In this document: in pieces, positions 8,931-16,875 of the stretch
Layout: each line of letters begins with the position of its first letter
Position numbering within the stretch: the stretch's first letter is position 1
Assembly (NCBI GenBank): GCA_965115995.1
Contig: OZ220472.1
Coordinates: forward strand, 3,162,001-3,226,000
Source of the DNA: Poriferisodalis sp026713105
GTDB lineage: Bacteria; Actinomycetota; Acidimicrobiia; Acidimicrobiales; Poriferisodalaceae
Length of the DNA stretch: 64,000 nt
Direction: 5' to 3'
Notes under the pieces: generated by a model
Database searches by the model: none
Told to the model about the DNA's origin: nothing
What the model saw: only the letters and a program-made list of their open reading frames with translations
Translations under genes and position numbers: made by a program

Positions 8931-9830
8931 TCACCAGCTGAGCCGAACGACGACGTCCACGGCCATGGCCGCGAACAACAGCCCCAAGTACGCGATGGAG
9001 GTGTGAAAGACACGCATCGCAGTCGGGGGCGTCAGCGCACGCCACAACCTCACGAGCTGCCATCCAAACGCCGCGCCCCCGGCCAGCGCGACCGCCCAAT
9101 ACAGCCCGCCGGTACCGGCAGCCACCGCAAACCACAGCGACAGCGCGATCACCGCACCGGTGTGCACGGACATCTGCACGAGCACCGAACGCTCGCTGGC
9201 AACCGAGGGCAGCATCGGCACCTCAGCGGCGTCGTAGTCCTCGGCGTAGCGGATTGCCAGCGCCCAGAAATGCGGCGGCGTCCAGAAAAAGACAATCGCG
9301 AACGCGATCCAAGCCTCGAGCGACAGCGTCCCGGTGACGGCCGCCCAGCCCACCAGCACCGGGGCCGCACCGGCTGCCCCGCCGATCACGATGTTCTGAG
9401 CAGACGACCGCTTCAGCCACAGCGTGTACACGAACACGTAAAACAGGCACGCCGCCAGCGCAAGCGACGCCGCCAACAGATTGGCACCCCACCACAAAAT
9501 CCCGAAGGCCGACGCCTCGAGCACCACGCCGTAGATCAGCGCTGCGCGCGGCGTCACCGTGCCGACCACCAGCGGGCGGTGCGCGGTGCGCGCCATCGTC
9601 GCATCGATGTCGCGATCGATGTACATGTTGAAGGTGTTGGCACCCGCCGCTGACAGCGTTCCGCCGACGACGGTCAGCGCCATGAGCGCCAGGCTGGGCA
9701 CGCCACCCTCCGCCACGAACATCGGCGGCACCGTGGTCACCAGCAGCAGCTCGATGATGCGCGGCTTCGTGAGCGCGACGTATCCCCGCAATGTTGATCC
9801 ACGCAGTGTTGGCCGCGGCGCCGCCAGCAT
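8931..9830 (-). CDS. ctaB: Protoheme IX farnesyltransferase (heme O synthase)
   Basis: A 299-residue UbiA-family prenyltransferase that adds a farnesyl group to heme b to make heme O, the first step to heme A. The substrate-binding motif NTFNMYIDRDIDATMARTAHRPL holds the N-x3-D-x3-D pattern, and a second Asp-rich loop lies at YAEDYDAAEVPML. Multiple hydrophobic helices are present. The start is set at the ATG at 9830, because longer frames run into the divergent heme A synthase gene 36 bases away. Its place beside ctaA and the oxidase genes fits its role. Confidence 0.93.
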   Translation of the reverse strand: MLAAPRPTLRGSTLRGYVALTKPRIIELLLVTTVPPMFVAEGGVPSLALMALTVVGGTLSAAGANTFNMYIDRDIDATMARTAHRPLVVGTVTPRAALIYGVVLEASAFGILWWGANLLAASLALAACLFYVFVYTLWLKRSSAQNIVIGGAAGAAPVLVGWAAVTGTLSLEAWIAFAIVFFWTPPHFWALAIRYAEDYDAAEVPMLPSVASERSVLVQMSVHTGAVIALSLWFAVAAGTGGLYWAVALAGGAAFGWQLVRLWRALTPPTAMRVFHTSIAYLGLLFAAMAVDVVVRLSW

Positions 9831-9866
9831 TGCTGTGAGGCTACGAGTCGCCTCTAGCGTTTCAGC

Positions 9867-10874
9867 GTGAGGTTGGATGACTCGTCGCGTCGGCACGAGC
9901 ACAGGCTGTGTGTCACGCCCCAGCGGTTCGCCCTGATCGCGCGCTGGGCGCTGTGGTCGCTCGTGGCAATTGTCATCACCGGCTCGCTCGTACGGCTTAC
10001 CGGAAGCGGCCTGGGATGCAGCGACTGGCCGAACTGCGAGCCCGGGGAATTCGTACCGGCGGCTGACTTTCACGGCTGGGTGGAGTTCGGCAATCGCATC
10101 GTGACCGGCCTGGTGTCGGTGGCCGTCGTGGTGGCGGTCGGGGCGTCGTGGTGGCGCCGGCCGCGCCGGAACGACTTGGTGTGGTGGTCACTGGGCCTGG
10201 TGGCCGGTGTGATCTTTCAGATCGGTCTCGGCGCCGTCACCGTGCTGACTCACCTGTCCCCGCCGATCGTGATGTCGCACTTCCTGGCATCGCAGGTGCT
10301 CGTGTCGGCTGCAGTCGTCTTGCAGCATCGAGCGGCTGGCGCGGCATCCCCTGACGGCAAGGGCAGCGCCTGGCTGCCGACCCATGTTCGAACGCTCGCA
10401 TGGCTCGCTGCGATGCTCACGGCTGCGGCACTGTGGACCGGGACGGTCGTGACGGGCACAGGTCCTCACGGCGGTGACGAGCACGTCGAGCGCTTGCAGT
10501 TCGCACTGCCGTCGGTGGCGCGCATCCACGGCATCACGGTGATCGTGCTGGCCGCGGTCACGGTGCTTGCAGGCGTCGCTGTCCGGCGGCTGGTTGCAAC
10601 TTCGCGCGACCCGGCGACCCGTACGGACGCTTCTGTGATGAATCGGCGCATTCGGATCGTGATCGGCACCATGGCCATTCAGGCGGCGATCGGATACGTG
10701 CAGTACTTCAACGAATTGCCTGTGCTGCTGGTGGCCCTGCATGTCGCAGGCGCAACGCTGCTGACCATCGCGATGACGCGCATGGTGCTTGCGGCTGAGG
10801 CGGCTCATCGGGCGCCCGCAGGGCCCGAGGTTGGCGAATCGGTTGGCATCGCGGGCCGCGGCTTCGCAGAATGA
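9867..10874 (+). CDS. ctaA: Heme A synthase (COX15/CtaA family)
   Basis: A 335-residue membrane monooxygenase that oxidises the C8 methyl of heme O to give heme A. The N-terminal LTGSGLGCSDWPNCEPG is the family signature, with a Cys pair in an extracytoplasmic loop, and His-bearing helices follow (WVEFGNRIVTG, VMSHFLASQ, ARIHGITVIVL, VALHVAGATLL). About eight hydrophobic helices are seen. The GTG at 9867 is assigned; a TTG two codons later is possible. It is divergent from ctaB and followed at four bases by clpS. Confidence 0.92.
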   Translation: MRLDDSSRRHEHRLCVTPQRFALIARWALWSLVAIVITGSLVRLTGSGLGCSDWPNCEPGEFVPAADFHGWVEFGNRIVTGLVSVAVVVAVGASWWRRPRRNDLVWWSLGLVAGVIFQIGLGAVTVLTHLSPPIVMSHFLASQVLVSAAVVLQHRAAGAASPDGKGSAWLPTHVRTLAWLAAMLTAAALWTGTVVTGTGPHGGDEHVERLQFALPSVARIHGITVIVLAAVTVLAGVAVRRLVATSRDPATRTDASVMNRRIRIVIGTMAIQAAIGYVQYFNELPVLLVALHVAGATLLTIAMTRMVLAAEAAHRAPAGPEVGESVGIAGRGFAE

Positions 10875-10878
10875 GACT

Positions 10879-11247
10879 GTGAGCCAGACCGCTCCAGCCG
10901 TGTTGCTCCCGCTGGCGAATGCGCCAACGGTGTCGCCTCGCCTAGCGAACGCTCCAGCCGTGGCCGATCCTGAGGTCGTCCGAGATCCGACCACCGAGGA
11001 CTCCCACGAGACCGACGCTCCTTGGGTGGTCCTCGTGTGGAATGACCCGATCAACTTGATGAGCTATGTCGTGTACGTGTTCCAGAAGCTGTTCGGTTAC
11101 AGCGAGGCCAAGGCCACCGAGCTGATGCTGGACGTACATCACAAGGGTCGCGCCGCTGTGGCCTGGGGCACGCGCGAGAAAGCCGAGCTCGACGTCTTCC
11201 GGCTCCACGGGTATGGACTGTGGGCCACCATGCAAAAGGATGACTGA
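10879..11247 (+). CDS. clpS: ATP-dependent Clp protease adaptor ClpS
   Basis: A 122-residue adaptor that binds N-degron substrates and hands them to ClpC/ClpA-ClpP. The core starts at PWVVLVWNDPINLMSYVV and ends HGYGLWATMQKD, with the substrate-pocket Asn-Asp (NDP) and the HHKGRAAV segment conserved. About 50 disordered residues precede the core. The GTG is four bases after the ctaA stop. The following DUF2017 gene is its usual actinobacterial neighbour. Confidence 0.93.
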   Translation: MSQTAPAVLLPLANAPTVSPRLANAPAVADPEVVRDPTTEDSHETDAPWVVLVWNDPINLMSYVVYVFQKLFGYSEAKATELMLDVHHKGRAAVAWGTREKAELDVFRLHGYGLWATMQKDD

Positions 11248-11306
11248 GCGGTGCCCACTGCACCCCAGAAGCGACTGCGTGACGGTGGGCTGATGGCGGC
11301 GGTCTC

Positions 11307-11795
11307 GTGAGCGGGACGCGGTTCGGAGCTCGGGGCTCGCTGGTGAGCGTGCACCTCGCCGATTGGGAGCGACGCCTGCTGGCCGAGATGGTGGCCGAGC
11401 TGCGATCCAACCTGCTCGACCACACACCGGCGCGCGACGGCGGCGACGGGTTGGATCCCTCGCTGCGACGTCTCTTTCCACCGGCCTACTTGAGCGACCC
11501 CGACCGCGATGCGGAGTACCAGCGACTCATGCGCGACGAACTGCTGGCTGAACGCCTGGACCATCTCGATCTGCTCGACAGCACGCTCGCTGCGGAACAT
11601 CTCGACGATTCGCAGGTCACCGCCTGGATGCAGGGTCTGAACGAGCTGCGCCTCGTGCTCGGAACCCAGATCGATATCTCCGAGGAAGACGATCCCGCCG
11701 ATGTCGACCCGCAGGATCCGGCCCAACGACCGCGGCTGCGCTACCACTACCTCGGCGGACTTCTCGCGGAACTCATCGACGCCGCGTACCGCTGA
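11307..11795 (+). CDS. DUF2017 family protein
   Basis: A 162-residue soluble protein with family features: WERRLLAEMVAELRSNL near the N-terminus, a RLFPPAYLSDPDRDAEYQRLMRDEL segment and the C-terminal YHYLGGLLAELIDAAYR. Its function is unknown. DUF2017 genes typically sit directly after clpS in Actinobacteria, as here, which suggests a link to regulated proteolysis. GTG start. Confidence 0.85.
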   Translation: MSGTRFGARGSLVSVHLADWERRLLAEMVAELRSNLLDHTPARDGGDGLDPSLRRLFPPAYLSDPDRDAEYQRLMRDELLAERLDHLDLLDSTLAAEHLDDSQVTAWMQGLNELRLVLGTQIDISEEDDPADVDPQDPAQRPRLRYHYLGGLLAELIDAAYR

Positions 11796-11867
11796 TCCCG
11801 GCATCGTCCTGTGAACCTCATCACGGTCGTGGTCACGCTGCGGGCTCGGCCTAGCCTGAGACGCCCT

Positions 11868-11940
11868 GCCCCCATCGTCTAGCGGCCTAGGACACCGGCC
11901 TTTCACGCCGGCGGCACGGGTTCGAATCCCGTTGGGGGTG
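11868..11940 (+). tRNA. tRNA-Glu (UUC)
   Basis: A 73-base cloverleaf. The acceptor GCCCCCA pairs with TGGGGGT (the first pair is G-U), the D arm is GTC/GAC, the anticodon stem CCGGC/GCCGG holds loop CTTTCAC with anticodon TTC, and the T arm ACGGG/CCCGT has loop TTCGAAT. CCA is not encoded. It lies about 100 bases before the left end of the inverted locus. Confidence 0.97.
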
Positions 11941-12065
11941 CACTGGCTCACAGCGTGCCCACTGCGGCGCTGCCGACCGGCTTGGGCACGATCGCCAGCA
12001 GCAGCCGCATCTCCGCGGCAGGGGGAAACTGTCCCTGAACTTGCAGGTCAGGGGCGTATTTCCCT

Positions 12066-12091
12066 GTCTAAGAAACGTTCGTATCATAGAC
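12066..12091. promoter_or_regulatory. 26-bp imperfect dyad, candidate serine-recombinase site (left)
   Basis: The half-sites GTCTAAGAAACG and, on the other strand, GTCTATGATACG flank a central TT and agree at 10 of 12 positions. Size, symmetry and two-base centre are what a small serine recombinase crossover site looks like. The same dyad is at 18834-18859, and a looser one lies at the recombinase gene start. Function is inferred. Confidence 0.4.
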
Positions 12092-12261
12092 ACCTGATCT
12101 GAGCCTGTCAAGCGGGCGACTCAGCCCTGCGGCCTCTCGCCGGCGACGGCGCCCATCCGAGCCGCAAACCCGCGTACTTGCTGAGTAATCGAGGAACGTC
12201 GCCGCCTCGAGGCGAACCGGCCGCGGCGTCGCGCGCGAATTCGTTGTCGCGCTCTCGTTCT

Positions 12262-12287
12262 GTCGATGAAACGAACGATTCGCAGCC
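12262..12287. promoter_or_regulatory. Possible accessory recombinase subsite (left)
   Basis: The half-site GTCGATGAAACG matches the outer dyad half GTCTATGATACG at 10 of 12 positions and is followed by AA and a weak opposite half. An inverted copy lies at 18638-18663. Resolvase-type systems use several such subsites within a few hundred bases, so this may be one. Confidence 0.25.
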
Positions 12288-12387
12288 GCGACGGCTCTGC
12301 GGACGGCATCAGTTGCATGGGTCCCTCCCAGGCACCGGCGCGGCCGCGGATCACCCATCAACCGATCCGCTCACCAAGGACCCGCCA

Positions 12388-13983
12388 ATGCCCAAACGCA
12401 CTCTCGCGGCGCTGGGCGTCGTGCTCGCGTTCGCCGCCGTGCTCGTGGTCGTGCCTCTCGCCACTGCTGACGACGCGGGCGCGGACACACGCACCAAGAC
12501 CGTGCAGCGCTGCGCCTATGACCCCTTCGCCGGCCGGCAGTGCTGGACCGAGACTGTCAGCGTGTCTCACGTTCATAGGTGCGGGGCGGGCCTGACGGGC
12601 ACCTATCCGAACTGCTACCCGATCCCGCCCGCGACTCAGCCGGTGTGCCCCGCGGGCATGACGGGCACTCCGCCGAACTGCTATCCGCCGCCGCCCGCCA
12701 CAACCGAGCCGTCCCCGCCGACCACAACAGCAGCCCCTCCCCCGACCACAGCGGCCCCGCCGCCCACCACGCAGCCGCCGCCTCCGACCACCACCATCTA
12801 CGTGCCGCCCACGACAGCCCCGCCGCTCTGCACGCCGTGGCCGGCGTGTCGCGAGGCCGAGTTGGAAGCCGAGAAGCGCAAGCGCGCAGAGGCTGAAGCG
12901 GAGGCCGAGCGGAAGCGCAAAGAAGCCGAAGCAGAGAAGAAGGGTTGCACGAAGAAAATCGCCGCGGGTTATCTGGCGGCCGTCGAGCACCACCGGCACA
13001 TGTTGGCGGGGCACATGACGGGCTGTCACCCCGCGGTCGCCAACAATCATTGTCAGGACGGCGAGCACGCGCACACGCACGCGGGTGCGTGCCACCGAAA
13101 CAACGTCAACGTGCCCAGCCTGCAGCGCCACTGCTCACCGGGCGAGCACCAGCACAAGCACGGGGAAGGCCATTGTCACCCTCGCGACACTCCGCACTGC
13201 GAGGACGGCGAGCATTACCACTACGCCACCCACACCCGCAGTTCCACCGACGGCAAGGCCCGATGCCATGATATCGGCGATCACCCGTGGCTCCACGAGG
13301 AATGCGGCGAGGGCCAGCACAACCACCGCGACAAGGTGTTCCCTCGCGTGAAGGGATGCCACGACGAACACACCCAACACAACACCGGCGACCTGTCCAA
13401 AACAGCCGAATACGTCTACGACGGCTCCGGCGAAATCGTCTGCTTCATTGCCGGAGGTGCTGTCGGCAAGGCAGTGAAGCTTGTCCAAAAGGGTGCCTCC
13501 GCTCTGAGGAAATTCGTAACGGAAACGGGTGCCGAAATTGGTGCCGGCGAGGCCTGCGGCGCGCTGTGGGAAAAGTTCGTCAAAGAAGAAGCACGAAACC
13601 ACGAGGCAAACAAGAAAGACGACCACGACGACCACGACGACCACGACACTGGCGATGCAAACAGCGAACCCGACGATGATTCAGACGATGACGCCGAGGA
13701 CGCCAGCGATCCGGACAATGACGAAGCCGCCAAAGACGGCGACGCGGAGGATGACGACGACGGCGACGAAGCGGACTCCGACGGCGACAGCGAGGAACCG
13801 GGTGCACAGCCCAACGACCCGCTGCCAGACTACGACGCTGACGGCGACGGCGGCATCAGCGACTCGGAGCGTCAAAAGGCTCAGAACGACTGGAAGAACG
13901 GTAATCTTGACGGCGACGACTACGAACGCATCAACAACCTCTGGCTGTGCTCCATAGGCATCCCGGTGCCCGGGGTCTGCTGA
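12388..13983 (+). CDS. Secreted Cys/His-rich, proline-rich protein with C-terminal EF-hand (copy A)
   Basis: A 531-residue protein of no family I recognise. In order: signal peptide (MPKRTLAALGVVLAFAAVLV, cleavage near ATADD); a Cys-bearing segment with TGTYPNCYP and TGTPPNCYP repeats; a Pro/Thr linker; a charged coiled coil of Glu/Lys/Ala; Cys/His repeats of the form HCxxGEHxHxH (HCQDGEHAHTH, HCSPGEHQHKH, HCEDGEHYHY) that look metal-binding; a glycine-rich hydrophobic stretch; a long Asp/Glu-rich region; and an EF-hand loop DADGDGGISDSE with a second weaker loop. Its N- and C-terminal parts match copy B at 16876-18536, while the middle differs. It is probably cell-surface and binds Ca2+ or transition metals; this is inference. 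Confidence 0.75.
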   Translation: MPKRTLAALGVVLAFAAVLVVVPLATADDAGADTRTKTVQRCAYDPFAGRQCWTETVSVSHVHRCGAGLTGTYPNCYPIPPATQPVCPAGMTGTPPNCYPPPPATTEPSPPTTTAAPPPTTAAPPPTTQPPPPTTTIYVPPTTAPPLCTPWPACREAELEAEKRKRAEAEAEAERKRKEAEAEKKGCTKKIAAGYLAAVEHHRHMLAGHMTGCHPAVANNHCQDGEHAHTHAGACHRNNVNVPSLQRHCSPGEHQHKHGEGHCHPRDTPHCEDGEHYHYATHTRSSTDGKARCHDIGDHPWLHEECGEGQHNHRDKVFPRVKGCHDEHTQHNTGDLSKTAEYVYDGSGEIVCFIAGGAVGKAVKLVQKGASALRKFVTETGAEIGAGEACGALWEKFVKEEARNHEANKKDDHDDHDDHDTGDANSEPDDDSDDDAEDASDPDNDEAAKDGDAEDDDDGDEADSDGDSEEPGAQPNDPLPDYDADGDGGISDSERQKAQNDWKNGNLDGDDYERINNLWLCSIGIPVPGVC

Positions 13984-14008
13984 TGAGCGCCCCAACTACC
14001 CTGAACCC

Positions 14009-14533
14009 ATGACCGCGAACGAACCTGACGCGATGCCCACGAAGCGGGGGCGCTGGGCATGGCTGTGGTCTTTTGTGGTAATTCTCGCGGGGCGAAGCAT
14101 CATCGATTCGGGTATGACGTTGGCGCGACTGATCGCCTTTGCTGGGCTGTTCGGAGCGGTTGCCCTGTGGGCCGGCGGTGACTTCCGCGAGCGTCTGGCG
14201 GGGTTTCTCGCAGCGGTCGCGGTACTGACCGTCGGAGTGCTGTCCCTGCGTCTGCTCTCCCCCGGTTGGGCCGTAGCGCCGATTCTGTCCGTCAGCGTTG
14301 CAGCAGTGGCGGCCCTAATCGGGTGGCAGAGACACCGTGCGCCTGCAAAGCACGAGCCGACGCCGATCGCGACAAGATCCTCACAGCCAGCGATACGTAC
14401 CGATGTCGTTGCTTCGGGGCGTTGTCGTTGGTGTGGGCTGCGGCCAACAGCGGTGCTGTGCGGGGGCCGTTCTGACGGCGGACCCTGCCAGGTTGTCGAA
14501 GCCCCTGCAGCCGACGCGGCGGCCGGCCGCTAG
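14009..14533 (+). CDS. Small hypothetical membrane protein
   Basis: A 174-residue frame beginning 25 bases after copy A. About four hydrophobic helices lie between residues 15 and 110 (WAWLWSFVVILAG, LIAFAGLFGAVALWAGG, FLAAVAVLTVGVLSL, AVAPILSVSVAAVAALIG). The C-terminal 60 residues contain several Cys (CRWCGLRP) and run into sequence shared with the recombinase repeat, so the natural end may have been altered. It occupies the same place as the small membrane gene after copy B but is not clearly homologous to it. Confidence 0.5.
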   Translation: MTANEPDAMPTKRGRWAWLWSFVVILAGRSIIDSGMTLARLIAFAGLFGAVALWAGGDFRERLAGFLAAVAVLTVGVLSLRLLSPGWAVAPILSVSVAAVAALIGWQRHRAPAKHEPTPIATRSSQPAIRTDVVASGRCRWCGLRPTAVLCGGRSDGGPCQVVEAPAADAAAGR

Positions 14534-14688
14534 CGGCGCTGTTAGCCGCAGCCGGCGTATTTTGGGAGCGTCGCGTAGTTCGCTCGGCTGCTTTGGCCGG
14601 GGCGCGGTTCGCCAGCGGTGGACGGTCTGGCGGGGCGGGCCGGTGATGCAGGCGAGGTCGCGGGCGCCGTGGCCGTCGGCGATTCGGG

Positions 14689-15360
14689 TTAGGTGTCGGT
14701 GTTGTTGAGCATTGCGGCCACGCTGGAGTGGTGCCAGGTGGTCTTGCCGGTCGCGGTGAAAATGCCTGCGACTTCGAGTGCCGCCGCGATTTCGCGCAGG
14801 CTGCAGCCCTCGTCGCGAAGTTGCGCGGCGAGGACTCGGGCTTCCTCTGATTGATTGCTGGGCCTGCCGAGCGACGTGCCGTTGCGTCGGGCGGTTTGCA
14901 GTGCGGCGACGGTGCGGGCACGGGCCGACCCGGCTTCGTGTGCAGCGATGACAGCAAGTACTCCCACCAGCAGTCGGCCGTCGTGAGTCTTGGTGCCCTC
15001 AGGGGCATCGAGGGTGATCAGCTCCCACCCCAAGCGCTCGGCACGGTCGAACAACTGCAGTATCGCCAGCGTGTCGCGGGCCAGCCGGTCGACGCGTGCC
15101 GCCATGAGCACCTCTGCGCGGCGTCGGCCGAGCTGCACGAGTGCGGCGCCGAGCCCAGGCCGCTCGTCGACGGGTACCGATCCTGAGACTGCTTCGTCGG
15201 TGAAGTGCTCGGCCACTTGCCATCCGCGCGCGACGGCCGAGTCGGCGACGGCTCGGTGCTGGGCGTCGATGCTGAGCCCGGAGGCAGCCTGAGCGCCGGT
15301 CGACACGCGGGCATACGAGATAACGCGCTTCGAATCTTGATCATACGTACGTTCATTCAC
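14689..15360 (-). CDS. Small serine recombinase (resolvase/invertase family)
   Basis: A recombinase of about 223 residues. The catalytic domain opens with VISYARVSTGAQ, where the Ser of YARVS is the nucleophile; AEVLMAARVDRLARDT holds the conserved Arg residues; and the E-helix region VGVLAVIAAHEAGSARART leads into a C-terminal helix-turn-helix (EEARVLAAQLRDEGCSLREIAAALE). The architecture is that of Tn3-type resolvases and Hin/Gin invertases. GTG at 15360 is chosen because it opens the recognisable domain; a longer frame exists. A dyad of the ACG-NN-CGT kind overlaps its start, consistent with self-regulation. A truncated inverted copy lies at 15964-16404. Confidence 0.85.
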   Translation of the reverse strand: MNERTYDQDSKRVISYARVSTGAQAASGLSIDAQHRAVADSAVARGWQVAEHFTDEAVSGSVPVDERPGLGAALVQLGRRRAEVLMAARVDRLARDTLAILQLFDRAERLGWELITLDAPEGTKTHDGRLLVGVLAVIAAHEAGSARARTVAALQTARRNGTSLGRPSNQSEEARVLAAQLRDEGCSLREIAAALEVAGIFTATGKTTWHHSSVAAMLNNTDT

Positions 15361-15361
15361 C
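15336..15361. promoter_or_regulatory. Dyad over the recombinase start, candidate recombinase binding site
   Basis: The halves CTTGATCATACG and GGTGAATGAACG flank a central TA. They share the pattern A-W-x-x-W-ACG at the centre-proximal end with the dyads at the locus ends. Resolvases commonly bind at their own promoter; this is a pattern seen by eye. Confidence 0.3.
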
Positions 15362-15529
15362 GAACGCAACGTAGTGCAGGCGAACGAATGATTCAAGAAT
15401 GCAGGCGAGCAGCAAATGATCAGTTCAAGCTGTACCGGCCGATTCGGTAACACGGACGAGTTCCGCCCCTCGCTCGCCGAACACGACTGAGCCGCTCGCT
15501 GGTGCGTCGGGCGAATGGCGGGGATTTGA

Positions 15530-15958
15530 TCAGACGGAGTTGGGGCGATCGGCAGACGGCTTGGTCGCGTAGGCGACCATGCGGCCGAGGTCGCAGACCG
15601 TGGCTGTGCTGTTCCTGACTGTCTCGGGGCCTCGGTTGACGAGGAAACGCCGATGGGCGCCGATCAGGTCGGCGGTGTCATCGAGGCGGGCCGTGTCGGC
15701 GCGGCTGGGGTTGGTGGTGAGCTTGATCTCGATGGCCCACAGTTCGCGTCCGACGTTGAGGATCAAGTCGATTTCGCGGCCATCGACAGTGCGAAGATGC
15801 GAGGCGCTGAACCTTCTTCCGGCTTGCTGCAAAACGGTGAGCACCTGGTCGATGACGTGTCCTTCCCAGCTTGCGCGCACCATCGGGTGTCCGAGCAGAT
15901 CCGCAGCCGTGTCGACACCCCACAGGGCGTGTAGCAGGCCGCTGTCGCGCCAGCAGGT
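15530..15958 (-). pseudogene. C-terminal remnant of a DUF4143-type AAA+ ATPase
   Basis: The open frame reads DSGLLHAL, then LLGHPMVRASWEG, then ASHLRTVDGREIDLILNVGRELWAIEIK. This is the C-terminal nuclease-like DUF4143 part of a family of AAA+ ATPases, where the Asp and the E-x-K resemble a PD-(D/E)XK core. The entire ATPase half is missing: the frame abuts the truncated recombinase near 15.96 kb and has no plausible start. It is therefore a fragment captured between the two recombinase copies. Confidence 0.7.
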
Positions 15959-15963
15959 CGATC

Positions 15964-16404
15964 GGCCAAGGCCACGCAGAGGTACTCATGGCGGCACGCG
16001 TCGACCGGCTGGCCCGCGACACGCTGGAGACACTGCAATTGTTCGACCGTGCAGAGCGCTTGGGGTGGGAGCTGATCACCCTCGATGCCCCTGAGGGCAC
16101 CAAGACCCATGACGGCCGACTGCTGGTCGGAGTGCTCGCTGTCATCGCCGCCCACGAAGCCGGGGCAGCGCGTGCCCGCACCGTCGCCGCACTGCAAACC
16201 GCCCGACGCAACGGCACACCGCTCGGCAGGCCCAGCGATCAGTCCGAGCAAGCCCGAGTCCTCGCCGTACAACTTCGCGACGAGGGCTACAGCTTTCGCG
16301 AAATCGCGGCGGCACTCGAAGTCGCAGGGATTGTCGCCGCGACCGGCAAGACCACCTGGCACCACTCCAGCGTCGCCGCACTGCTCAAGAGCACCGACAC
16401 TTAG
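15964..16404 (+). pseudogene. Truncated inverted copy of the serine recombinase
   Basis: From about 15964 the frame matches the recombinase at 14689-15360 from AEVLMAARVDRLARD to the end (KTTWHHSSVAAL), with high identity. The first 80 or so residues, including the catalytic serine, are absent, so it cannot catalyse strand exchange. The C-terminal helix-turn-helix is intact. The match continues past the stop for about 150 bases, showing a segmental inverted duplication rather than a gene-only copy. Confidence 0.85.
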
Positions 16405-16549
16405 CCCGATTCGCCGAGGCCCACGGCGTCCGCGACATCGCCTGCATCACCGATCGGGCCCGCCAGACCATCCACCGCCGGCACACACAGCCCTCCGGCC
16501 GAAAACGCCTCGCCGAAGTAGGCGACGCCCCGCATGATGCCGGCTGCGG

Positions 16550-16840
16550 CTAACCCCCACTAGCAACCGGCTGTCTCCGCGTGGGAGTGCGGTTCCGCTG
16601 CCACAACACGAACGCTACGACGAATGCGCCGCCTGCGGCCATCATCATTGCCAATGTAATGAGGGTACCCCGGTAGTCACTGAAGAACCATTTGCCCGGT
16701 TTGATGAGCCAAGCCATGAGGTAGACCGACACGATGCCCAGCAGGCTGACCAAGCGCTCGCGTCTGTCACGGGGTCGCCCCATCCAACTGGCTGAGCGAA
16801 AGGCTTCTCTATGAGGGTCGGAGTCAGTTCGGGTGTTCAT
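16550..16840 (-). CDS. Small hypothetical membrane protein following copy B
   Basis: A 96-residue protein with two hydrophobic helices (LVSLLGIVSVYLMAWLI and GTLITLAMMMAAGGAFVVAFVLW) between charged ends. AAAGGA six bases before the ATG at 16840 supports this start; an in-frame ATG at 16879 overlaps the stop of copy B as ATGA. The first bases after both secreted-protein genes are conserved (ATGAGCGCCCC), but the proteins downstream then diverge. Function unknown; its position suggests it works with the secreted protein. Confidence 0.55.
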   Translation of the reverse strand: MNTRTDSDPHREAFRSASWMGRPRDRRERLVSLLGIVSVYLMAWLIKPGKWFFSDYRGTLITLAMMMAAGGAFVVAFVLWQRNRTPTRRQPVASGG

Positions 16841-16875
16841 CGCCATTCCTTTGGATACAGGGTAGTTGGGGGCGC

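Larger units (their letters stand above)
12042..12830 (+). repeat. Left arm of the long inverted repeat (with gene-free 5' region)
   Basis: The region 11941-12387 between tRNA-Glu and the secreted-protein gene contains no gene. From 12042 it is the left inverted-repeat arm, matching the reverse complement of about 18100-18883 with scattered differences. It covers a 5' region of about 345 bases and the signal peptide and Pro/Thr-rich part of the gene. Conservation of the non-coding part suggests shared promoter or recombination sites. Confidence 0.8.

Noticed and set aside
11868..12042. tRNA-Glu as the attachment site of the inverted locus
   Set aside because: The locus begins about 100 bases beyond the tRNA and no copy of the tRNA end is found at the right boundary.
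12579..13351. Overlapping frames within the His-rich gene that look like proteins
   Set aside because: Repeat-rich DNA gives open frames in all phases; only one has the signal peptide, Cys/His units and EF-hand, and matches copy B.
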